NCBI GenBank assembly: GCA_910587905.1
Contig: CAJUOF010000050.1
Location: forward strand, 1 to 5,691
Source: an uncultured Lachnospiraceae bacterium
GTDB taxonomy: Bacteria; Bacillota_A; Clostridia; Lachnospirales; Lachnospiraceae
DNA: 5,691 nt
Reading direction: 5' to 3'
Shown: positions 1 to 4,972 of the stretch, in pieces
Position numbering within the stretch: position 1 is the stretch's first letter
How the letters are laid out: every line of letters begins with the position of its first letter
The notes under the pieces: generated by a model
What the model saw: only the letters and a program-made list of their open reading frames with translations
What the model was told of the DNA's origin: nothing
Databases searched by the model: none
Position numbers and translations under genes: made by a program

Positions 1-498
1 CAGAAGTCGGCGACCATGGGATCCACCTCCACGGTGCCGATGACGATCATGCTGATGATCTGCGGCCTGTTCATGGGAGGAATCCTTGCGAAGAACTTTG
101 TGAAGAACATCCGGCCGATGATGATCCTGTCGGTGGTCTGCATCCTGATCGCCCTCGGCTGTTTCAGCATCCTGCAGCCGGATTCCCCGATGATCATTGT
201 CTGGATCGGCTCCGCCGTCGGGGGCGTCGGAAATTCCATCGCCCAGACCTGCCTGACGCCTTACCTCCAGTACGGCCTTGCGAAGGAGGACATTGCGGCA
301 GCCCAGGGTATGTACCAGTTTTCCTCCACCGGCGGCGCGACGATCTTCGTGGCCATCGTCGGTGTGTTCGTGGGGCTTACGGGGAGCATCAAGCCGGTGT
401 TCTATACGGGTGCGGCCCTTGCGGTGGTCAATGTGCTTTTGGTAATCGGAACTTTAAAGATTACGGAGGAAGACGTGGAGGAGGCAGAGGGAAAGTAG
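1..498 (+). CDS. MFS family transporter, C-terminal part (5' end outside window)
   Basis: The frame is open from base 1 and ends in TAG at 496-498, giving 165 codons. The gene certainly begins upstream; the ATG at 16 is internal and has no ribosome binding site. The protein is very hydrophobic, with about five membrane segments at visible residues 12-30, 39-58, 64-84, 111-128 and 132-152. Short basic or polar loops separate them (AKNFVKNIR after the first; a longer loop at 88-108 with YGLAKEDIAAAQGMYQ). The tail TEEDVEEAEGK is acidic and cytosolic-looking. This is the usual architecture of the C-terminal half of a major facilitator superfamily permease, probably a drug/proton antiporter-like member by its GxxNS and QGMYQFSSTGG segments. 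The family moves small solutes across the cytoplasmic membrane using an ion gradient. The substrate cannot be read from this fragment. A strong terminator follows, so the gene ends its own transcription unit. Confidence 0.85.
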   Translation, partial: QKSATMGSTSTVPMTIMLMICGLFMGGILAKNFVKNIRPMMILSVVCILIALGCFSILQPDSPMIIVWIGSAVGGVGNSIAQTCLTPYLQYGLAKEDIAAAQGMYQFSSTGGATIFVAIVGVFVGLTGSIKPVFYTGAALAVVNVLLVIGTLKITEEDVEEAEGK

Positions 499-511
499 AG
501 ACTTATGCTTG

Positions 512-539
512 ATAATGTTGTCTGGTGAGACAGGATTAT
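512..539 (+). other. Small imperfect hairpin after the transporter gene
   Basis: ATAAT (512-516) pairs with ATTAT (535-539), and TGTCT (519-523) pairs with AGACA (528-532) around a GGTG tetraloop. The two stems are separated by a 2x2 internal loop that includes one possible G-U pair. It begins 13 nt after the transporter stop and 22 nt before the terminator stem, so it would sit in the 3' untranslated end of that mRNA. It has no U-run and is not a terminator. It may protect the mRNA 3' end or be a chance structure. Confidence 0.35.
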
Positions 540-561
540 GAAACTTTGAAACAGGCGGAAA

Positions 562-600
562 GACGCCGGAGTAGGAAAAAGGCTCCGGCGTCCATTTTTT
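562..600 (+). terminator. Intrinsic terminator of the MFS transporter gene
   Basis: A perfect 10-bp GC-rich stem (GACGCCGGAG at 562-571 with CTCCGGCGTC at 583-592) encloses an 11-nt A-rich loop and is followed by CA and six T residues (595-600). It lies 63 nt after the transporter stop codon. On the opposite strand the stem is followed by only three T residues, so it should act mainly on + strand transcription. Confidence 0.9.
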
Positions 601-674
601 ATGGTGCAAGGGCGCAAGAAGAAATTTGGGGCATTCCGGCAGAATGCAAAATATGGAAACTGACGGCGTCTGCA

Positions 675-703
675 TTGACGGGAGGGACGGATTCGGTTAA
701 AAT
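675..703 (+). promoter_or_regulatory. Sigma-A type promoter for the DUF1653 gene
   Basis: TTGACG (675-680, five of six consensus bases) and TAAAAT (698-703, five of six) are separated by exactly 17 nt. The predicted transcription start is near 710, giving a leader of about 60 nt before the ATG at 773. The promoter lies between the upstream terminator and the gene, which is the expected place. No operator or riboswitch-like structure is obvious in the leader. Confidence 0.75.
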
Positions 704-772
704 AGAAAAGATATTTTTAGTTGGCGTGATTTTTGTGAGAACAAAAAACGCTGGGAGAGGAGACGGGAAAGA

Positions 773-1414
773 ATGACAGAACGAGTACCGAAGCCGGGAG
801 AATTTTACCGACATTTCAAAAAAGGAGTTTACCAGATCATAGCCGTTGCGGAGCATTCGGAGACGGGGGAGGCCATGGTGGTGTACCAGGCACTCTACCG
901 GGAATTCAAGGTTTATGTCAGGCCCCTTTCCATATTTGTGGACAAAGTAGATAAAGAAAAATATCCGGAGGCAGTCCAGAAATACCGCTTTGAGAGGATC
1001 AGTACTTCGGAGCTTTCCGGAAAAGAGACAGAACGGGAAGGCGGTCGAAAGACGGCAAGCCGTCAGTCCATGGCAGCGGCCTGGCGAGAAAGCCAGGAGG
1101 ACGCGAGGAAGGCACAGGGGATGTTCTCCGAATGTGAGAGGCCTTCCGGAAGCGGAAAAGGAGCTTCTGCAGAAAATGCAGTGGAAGACGGCAGGATTAG
1201 CCCGCGTTTTCTGGAATTTCTGGATGCCAGGAGCTACGAAGCCAAGGCTGCACTCCTCGACTCCCTCAAGAAAGAGCTGACCGACGAGATGATCGACAGT
1301 ATGGCCATGGCAGTGGACCTGGAGATCCCGCCGGGTCCGTTAGAAGAGCGGCGTCAGCAGCTCTCCAGGTGCCTTCGCACCATGGGCCGCTACGAGGCCC
1401 CGAGACTGCGCTGA
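773..1414 (+). CDS. DUF1653 domain protein with C-terminal extension, function unknown
   Basis: The protein has 213 residues. Residues about 7-75 match the DUF1653 pattern: PGEFYRHFKKGVYQIIAVAEHSETGE, then VVYQALY and VRPLSIF, ending near YRFE. The domain is small and its function is unknown; many family members are little more than this domain. Here a low-complexity hydrophilic linker (about 77-140, rich in E, R, S, G) leads to a second conserved-looking block (143-213: FLEFLDARSYEAKAALLDSLKKELTDEMIDSMA..., then PLEERRQQLSRCLRTM). This block looks helical and recurs in my recollection of Lachnospiraceae relatives. There is no signal peptide or membrane segment, so the protein should be cytosolic. 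The start at 773 is supported by AGAGGAG (756-762), 10 nt upstream. The gene has its own promoter and no operon partner in view; its position before the str operon does not establish a link with translation. Confidence 0.85.
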   Translation: MTERVPKPGEFYRHFKKGVYQIIAVAEHSETGEAMVVYQALYREFKVYVRPLSIFVDKVDKEKYPEAVQKYRFERISTSELSGKETEREGGRKTASRQSMAAAWRESQEDARKAQGMFSECERPSGSGKGASAENAVEDGRISPRFLEFLDARSYEAKAALLDSLKKELTDEMIDSMAMAVDLEIPPGPLEERRQQLSRCLRTMGRYEAPRLR

Positions 1415-1433
1415 GATTCTCCACGCTCCCGCA

Positions 1434-1471
1434 GGCCGAGAGAAAGTCAGAAAGAAAATCGGCTCTTTTTT
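1434..1471 (+). terminator. Probable weak terminator after the DUF1653 gene
   Basis: GGCCGA (1434-1439) can pair with TCGGCT (1459-1464), five Watson-Crick pairs plus one G-U, around a purine-rich 19-nt loop. A C and six T residues follow (1466-1471). The stem is short and the loop large, so termination is probably partial. The 3' half of the stem and the T-run overlap the left arm of the inverted repeat at 1450-1469, so the two structures compete for the same bases. Confidence 0.45.
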
Positions 1472-1576
1472 GTAAGACTTGTTTAGAAAGCCACGGCAGC
1501 GTTCCCCGGCGGACGATAGGAAGGGTTCGGGACTTTCGAGGACAACCCTCCGAAAAGAGCCGATTTTCTTTCGTCA
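1446..1576. repeat. Long inverted repeat with 20-bp perfect arms, GTCA on both flanks (MITE-like)
   Basis: The arms at 1450-1469 and 1553-1572 are exact reverse complements over 20 bases (GAAAGAAAATCG... and ...CGATTTTCTTTC). They enclose an 83-nt core (1470-1552). The unit from arm end to arm end is 123 bp. GTCA occurs immediately outside both arms (1446-1449 and 1573-1576) in direct orientation, as a 4-bp target-site duplication would. Removing the unit and one GTCA would leave AGAAA-GTCA-TTTCT, a symmetric site. The core carries no plausible gene; it can form an inner stem, AGGGTT (1522-1527) with AACCCT (1544-1549). Read as RNA, the whole unit would form a long hairpin. A non-autonomous insertion, a large terminator or mRNA structure, or an invertible segment would all fit. 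The repeat is certain; its nature is inference. Confidence 0.8.
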
Positions 1577-1591
1577 TTTCTTAAATTTTAC

Positions 1592-1620
1592 TTGACATCC
1601 GGCCCCTTCCTATATATAAT
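1592..1620 (+). promoter_or_regulatory. Consensus sigma-A promoter of the str operon
   Basis: TTGACA (1592-1597) and TATAAT (1615-1620) are both perfect consensus hexamers with the optimal 17-nt spacing. An A/T-rich stretch lies just upstream (TTAAATTTTA, 1581-1590) and could act as an UP-like element. Transcription should start near 1627, 73 nt before the rpsL start. A promoter this strong suits ribosomal protein and elongation factor genes, which need very high expression that follows growth rate. Confidence 0.95.
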
Positions 1621-1633
1621 GATATGGCGTGTG

Positions 1634-1653
1634 CAAAAACCATGTTGTTTTTG
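1634..1653 (+). promoter_or_regulatory. Small hairpin in the str operon 5' leader
   Basis: CAAAAAC (1634-1640) pairs with GTTTTTG (1647-1653) around a 6-nt loop, close to the predicted 5' end of the mRNA. The stem is A-U rich and not followed by a T-run, so it is not an attenuator. It might stabilise the transcript 5' end. The rest of the leader up to the ribosome binding site shows no strong structure. Confidence 0.3.
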
Positions 1654-1699
1654 GTGCGTGAAAACAGAACTTTACCAAATATTACAGGAGGTGAAAAAC

Positions 1700-2113
1700 A
1701 TGCCCACATTCAACCAGTTAGTGAGAAAGGGTAGACAGACATCCGTGAAGAAAGCTACGGCTCCCGCTTTGTTAAAGGGATACAATTCCTTAAAGAAGAG
1801 AGCCACCGACGAGGCGGCCCCTCAGAAGAGAGGCGTATGCACCGCGGTCAAGACGGCTACCCCCAAGAAGCCTAACTCCGCACTGAGAAAGATCGCCAGA
1901 GTACGTCTTTCCAACGGGATCGAGGTGACCAGCTACATCCCCGGCGAAGGCCACAACCTTCAGGAGCACAGCGTCGTCCTGATCCGCGGCGGCCGTGTCA
2001 AGGACCTGCCCGGTACGAGATACCACATCGTCAGGGGCACCCTGGATACCGCGGGCGTTGCCAACAGGCGTCAGGCCCGTTCCAAATACGGCGCCAAGAG
2101 ACCGAAGAAATAA
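1700..2113 (+). CDS. rpsL: 30S ribosomal protein S12
   Basis: S12 sits at the decoding centre of the 30S subunit, contacts 16S rRNA near the A site, and controls accuracy of tRNA selection. The 137-residue protein has the family core: PQKRGVCT (41-48), the signature PKKPNSALRK (55-64), GHNLQEHSVVLIRGGRVKDLPG (84-105) and the basic C-terminus ARSKYGAKRPKK. The segment KGYNSLKKRATDEAA (26-40) is the longer N-terminal region typical of Firmicutes S12 and absent from the shorter E. coli protein. Lys56 and Lys101, equivalent to E. coli Lys43 and Lys88 where streptomycin-resistance changes arise, are unchanged, so nothing here predicts rpsL-based resistance. The ATG at 1700 is chosen over longer in-frame extensions because AGGAGGTG (1686-1693) lies 6 nt upstream and the extension would start inside the promoter. 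It is the first gene of the operon. Confidence 0.98.
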   Translation: MPTFNQLVRKGRQTSVKKATAPALLKGYNSLKKRATDEAAPQKRGVCTAVKTATPKKPNSALRKIARVRLSNGIEVTSYIPGEGHNLQEHSVVLIRGGRVKDLPGTRYHIVRGTLDTAGVANRRQARSKYGAKRPKK

Positions 2114-2258
2114 GGTCAAGTTTGTACTAGTGCACGGAATGTAAGCATATTTTTCCCCTGTAATCAAGGAATGAAATAGAGTTCACAGCCGGGCGCGAAC
2201 ATACCAAGCGTGTGAGTACCGACGATTTAATGTAATCATAATTAAGGAGGGAAGTAAC
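2114..2258 (+). other. rpsL-rpsG intercistronic region
   Basis: This 145-nt gap is long for two genes of one ribosomal operon. I see no intrinsic terminator (the T-run at 2150-2154 lacks a stem) and no convincing promoter, so the genes are probably co-transcribed. An 8-nt direct repeat TGTAATCA occurs at 2159-2166 and 2231-2238, possibly by chance. In E. coli the equivalent region binds S7 for translational feedback. A similar role here is possible, but I could not draw a clear matching structure. Confidence 0.4.
2244..2251 (+). promoter_or_regulatory. Ribosome binding site that sets the GTG start of rpsG
   Basis: AAGGAGGG, with its AGGAGG core at 2245-2250, lies 8 nt before GTG at 2259. The next downstream ATG would remove about 30 conserved S7 residues, so this site fixes the start at GTG. 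Confidence 0.9.
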
Positions 2259-2729
2259 GTGCCGCGTAAAGGACATACCCAAAAAAGAGATGTGTTAGCA
2301 GACCCGCTTTACAACAACAAGGTCGTCACGAAGCTGATCAACAACATCATGCTGGACGGCAAGAAGGGTGTTGCGCAGAAGATCGTATACGGAGCGTTCG
2401 AGCAGGTGGAAGAGAAGTCCGGAAAGCCTGCCCTGGAAATTTTTGAGGCAGCCATGAACAACATCATGCCCGTCCTGGAAGTCAAGGCGAAGAGGATCGG
2501 CGGAGCCACCTACCAGGTGCCCATCGAGGTGAAGCCGGAGAGACGTCAGGCCCTGGCTCTTCGCTGGCTGGTGCTCTTCTCCCGCAAGAGAGGCGAGAAG
2601 ACCCAGAAGGACAGACTGGCCAACGAGCTTATGGATGCCGCCAACAACACGGGCGCAGCCGTAAAGAGAAAAGAAGACATGCACAAGATGGCAGAAGCCA
2701 ACAAGGCATTTGCGCATTACAGATTCTAA
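2259..2729 (+). CDS. rpsG: 30S ribosomal protein S7
   Basis: S7 is a primary binder of 16S rRNA. It organises the head of the 30S subunit and lies near the E site and mRNA exit channel. The 156-residue product has the usual bacterial length and starts with the typical MPRKG. The family signature covers residues 16-46 (DPLYNNKVVTKLINN, then LDGKKGVAQKIVYGA). The beta-hairpin region follows (about 73-90, VLEVKAKRIGGATYQVPIEV), then PERRQALALRWL, and the conserved C-terminal MHKMAEANKAFAHYRF. No key segment is missing. Start is GTG. The gene ends in TAA at 2727-2729, 15 nt before fusA and in the same frame as fusA. In E. coli S7 is the feedback regulator of the str operon; whether it is here cannot be told from the sequence. 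Confidence 0.98.
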   Translation: MPRKGHTQKRDVLADPLYNNKVVTKLINNIMLDGKKGVAQKIVYGAFEQVEEKSGKPALEIFEAAMNNIMPVLEVKAKRIGGATYQVPIEVKPERRQALALRWLVLFSRKRGEKTQKDRLANELMDAANNTGAAVKRKEDMHKMAEANKAFAHYRF

Positions 2730-2736
2730 AAGGAGG
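2730..2736 (+). promoter_or_regulatory. Ribosome binding site that sets the TTG start of fusA
   Basis: AAGGAGG follows the rpsG stop codon directly and stands 8 nt before TTG at 2745. The rpsG stop is in the fusA frame, so fusA cannot begin further upstream, and no ATG or GTG occurs in that frame between the stop and 2745. The TTG start is therefore well determined. Confidence 0.9.
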
Positions 2737-2744
2737 AAAATCCC

Positions 2745-4862
2745 TTGGCTGGAAGAGAATATCCATTGGAGAGGACCAGGAACATTGGTATCATGGCTCA
2801 TATCGATGCGGGTAAGACCACTCTTACAGAGCGTATCCTGTATTACACAGGCGTGAACTATAAGATCGGCGACACCCACGAGGGCACGGCTACCATGGAC
2901 TGGATGGAGCAGGAGCAGGAGCGAGGCATCACCATCACTTCCGCCGCTACCACCTGCCACTGGACACTGGAAAAAGAGACCAAACCCATGCCGGGTGCAC
3001 TGGAGCATCGTATTAACATCATCGACACTCCCGGACATGTGGACTTCACCGTGGAAGTAGAGCGTTCCCTGCGCGTATTGGACGGCGCAGTAGGCGTATT
3101 CTGCGCAAAGGGCGGTGTAGAACCTCAGTCAGAAACTGTATGGCGCCAGGCAGACAAGTATAACGTACCCCGTATGGCATTCATCAACAAGATGGATATC
3201 ACGGGTGCAAACTTTTACAATGCGGTGGAGATGATCAAGACCCGCCTCGGACACAATGCGGTGCCGGTCCAGCTCCCCATCGGAAAAGAAGACGACTTTA
3301 AGGGGATCATCGACCTGTTTGAGATGCAGGCTTACATCTATAACGATGAGAAGGGTGAGGATATTTCCATCACCGAGATTCCCGAAGACATGAAAGACGA
3401 GGCAGAGGAGTACCGGACCGCCATGGTGGAAGCCATCTGCGAGACGGACGACGACCTGATGATGGAGTACCTGGACGGTGCGGAGCCCTCCACGGAGAGC
3501 CTCAAGGCGGCTCTCAGGAAAGCGACCATCTCCGTCGAGATCATCCCGGTTCTCTGCGGAACCGCCTACCGGAACAAGGGCGTACAGAAGCTTCTGGATG
3601 CCGTGGTAGAATACATGCCGGCACCCACCGACATCCCTTCTATCAAGGGAACGGACATGGAGGGCAACGAGATCGAGCGTCATTCCTCCGACGAGGAGCC
3701 TTTCTCCGCTCTGGCATTCAAGATCATGGCAGATCCCTTCGTGGGAAAACTGGCCTTCTTCCGCGTCTACTCCGGCACCATGAACGCCGGTTCCTACGTG
3801 CTCAACGCCACCAAGGGCAAGAAAGAGCGTGTGGGCCGCATCCTTCAGATGCACGCCAACAAGAGGGCAGAGCTTGACAAGGTCTACTCCGGCGACATCG
3901 CCGCTGCGGTGGGCTTCAAGCTGACGACCACCGGCGACACCATCTGCGACGAGCAGCATCCGGTGATCTTAGAGTCCATGGAGTTCCCGGAGCCGGTCAT
4001 CGACATTGCCATCGAGCCCAAGACCAAGGCCGGACAGGATAAGATGGGCGAGGCCCTGGCAAAGCTTGCGGAAGAAGACCCGACTTTCCGGGTATCTACC
4101 AATAAAGAAACAGGACAGACCATCATCGCCGGCATGGGCGAGCTCCATCTGGAGATCATCGTGGACAGACTCCTGCGTGAGTTCAAGGTGGAAGCCAACG
4201 TCGGCAAGCCCCAGGTTGCCTATAAAGAGACCTTCACCAAGACGGTTGAGGTGGACAGCAAGTACGCGAAGCAGTCCGGCGGCCGCGGCCAGTACGGACA
4301 CTGTAAGGTACGCTTCGAGCCCATGGACGCCAATGCGGAGAAGACCTACGAGTTTGCCTCCGAGGTGGTGGGCGGCGCCATCCCCAAGGAATACATTCCT
4401 GCGGTGGACGCAGGCATCCAGGAGGCTTCCAAGTCCGGAATCCTGGGAGGCTTCGAGGTGTTAGGCATCAAGGCCACCGTGTTCGACGGCTCCTACCACG
4501 AGGTCGACTCCTCCGAGATGGCCTTCAAGATCGCAGGTTCCATGGCCTTCAAGGATGCCATGAACAAGGGCGGTGCGGTGCTCCTTGAGCCCATCATGAG
4601 AGTGGAAGTCACGACTCCCGAGGATTATATGGGCGACGTCATCGGCGACATCAATTCCCGCCGCGGACGCATCGAGGCATTCGAGGATGTCAACGGTTCC
4701 AAACTGATCAAGGGATTCGTGCCCCTTTCCGAGATGTTCGGCTATGCCACGGACCTTCGTTCCAAGACCCAGGGCCGGGCAGCCTACTCCATGTTCTTTG
4801 AGAAATACGAGCAGGTGCCGAAGAGCGTTCAGGAAAAAGTTCTTGCCGAAAGAGGCAAATAA
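2745..4862 (+). CDS. fusA: Translation elongation factor G
   Basis: EF-G is the ribosomal translocase: using GTP it moves tRNA and mRNA after each peptide bond, and it helps recycle ribosomes. The 705-residue protein is full length. The G domain shows G1 AHIDAGKT (18-25), switch I RGITIT (60-65), G3 DTPGH (94-98), G4 NKMD (148-151) and G5 CGTA (271-274). Domain II spans roughly 310-395, domain III about 400-480 (including GMGELHLEI, 463-471), domain IV about 481-603 (SGGRGQYGH at 511-519 and the tip segment YHEVDSSEMAFK with His585), and domain V about 604-690 (YMGDVIGDINSRRGRIEAF, 628-646). Its place in the str operon and intact motifs mark it as the housekeeping EF-G, not a tetracycline-protection or FusA2-like paralogue. 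The start is TTG, set by AGGAGG. A promoter for tuf begins only 4 nt after its TAA stop. Confidence 0.98.
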   Translation: MAGREYPLERTRNIGIMAHIDAGKTTLTERILYYTGVNYKIGDTHEGTATMDWMEQEQERGITITSAATTCHWTLEKETKPMPGALEHRINIIDTPGHVDFTVEVERSLRVLDGAVGVFCAKGGVEPQSETVWRQADKYNVPRMAFINKMDITGANFYNAVEMIKTRLGHNAVPVQLPIGKEDDFKGIIDLFEMQAYIYNDEKGEDISITEIPEDMKDEAEEYRTAMVEAICETDDDLMMEYLDGAEPSTESLKAALRKATISVEIIPVLCGTAYRNKGVQKLLDAVVEYMPAPTDIPSIKGTDMEGNEIERHSSDEEPFSALAFKIMADPFVGKLAFFRVYSGTMNAGSYVLNATKGKKERVGRILQMHANKRAELDKVYSGDIAAAVGFKLTTTGDTICDEQHPVILESMEFPEPVIDIAIEPKTKAGQDKMGEALAKLAEEDPTFRVSTNKETGQTIIAGMGELHLEIIVDRLLREFKVEANVGKPQVAYKETFTKTVEVDSKYAKQSGGRGQYGHCKVRFEPMDANAEKTYEFASEVVGGAIPKEYIPAVDAGIQEASKSGILGGFEVLGIKATVFDGSYHEVDSSEMAFKIAGSMAFKDAMNKGGAVLLEPIMRVEVTTPEDYMGDVIGDINSRRGRIEAFEDVNGSKLIKGFVPLSEMFGYATDLRSKTQGRAAYSMFFEKYEQVPKSVQEKVLAERGK

Positions 4863-4865
4863 GGC

Positions 4866-4894
4866 TTGAAAAACCTGCGGTTTTGCAATATAAT
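4866..4894 (+). promoter_or_regulatory. Internal promoter for tuf in the fusA-tuf gap
   Basis: TTGAAA (4866-4871, five of six consensus bases) and a perfect TATAAT (4889-4894) are exactly 17 nt apart, just after the fusA stop. The predicted start near 4901 gives a leader of about 72 nt, close in length to the predicted rpsL leader. A short inverted repeat, AAAACC (4870-4875) and GGTTTT (4879-4884), lies inside the promoter. In read-through mRNA it would form a 6-bp hairpin without a U-run, so it is not a clear terminator. A separate tuf promoter would let EF-Tu exceed EF-G, as cells generally require. Confidence 0.75.
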
Positions 4895-4938
4895 TGTACT
4901 CAGTTGTGAAACCTGGAAACGTAAATAAAAAGAGAGAA

Positions 4939-4964
4939 GCCCGCCAGGGCAAAATTAAGGAGGA
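4939..4964 (+). promoter_or_regulatory. tuf leader hairpin and ribosome binding site
   Basis: GCCC (4939-4942) can pair with GGGC (4947-4950), a small 4-bp stem with a GCCA loop. It is followed by AAGGAGGA (4957-4964), whose AGGAGG core is 9 nt before the tuf ATG. The binding site is strong and unstructured. The hairpin is too small to claim a regulatory role. Confidence 0.5.
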
Positions 4965-4972
4965 CTTTTAAA

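Noticed and set aside
509..539. Possible promoter after the transporter gene (TTGATA with GATTAT)
   Set aside because: Spacing is 19 nt, the -10 is weak, and any transcript would meet the strong terminator at 562-600.
525..776. 83-codon + strand open frame between the transporter and the DUF1653 gene
   Set aside because: It starts at GTG without a ribosome binding site and reads through both the terminator hairpin and the DUF1653 promoter.
990..1280. 96-codon + strand frame inside the DUF1653 gene
   Set aside because: It is an out-of-frame shadow of the real gene with no family resemblance.
1592..1699. N-terminal extension of rpsL by 36 codons
   Set aside because: It would begin inside the promoter -35 box, and known S12 proteins begin at MPTFNQ-like sequence right after the AGGAGGTG site.
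2122..2153. Possible promoter in the rpsL-rpsG gap (TTGTAC with a downstream A/T-rich stretch)
   Set aside because: The -10-like sequence is poor and the spacing is about 20 nt.
2295..3038. Long open frame on the - strand opposite rpsG and fusA
   Set aside because: It lies wholly against well-identified genes, crosses both of them, has no recognisable domain, and is best explained by the codon bias of the + strand genes.
3129..3959. 276-codon open frame on the - strand inside fusA
   Set aside because: It is a shadow of the strongly biased fusA codons and resembles no protein family I recognise.
4006..4464. 152-codon + strand frame inside fusA
   Set aside because: It is an out-of-frame reading of EF-G domains III-IV, rich in Ser, Arg and Pro as typical for shadows of GC-rich genes.
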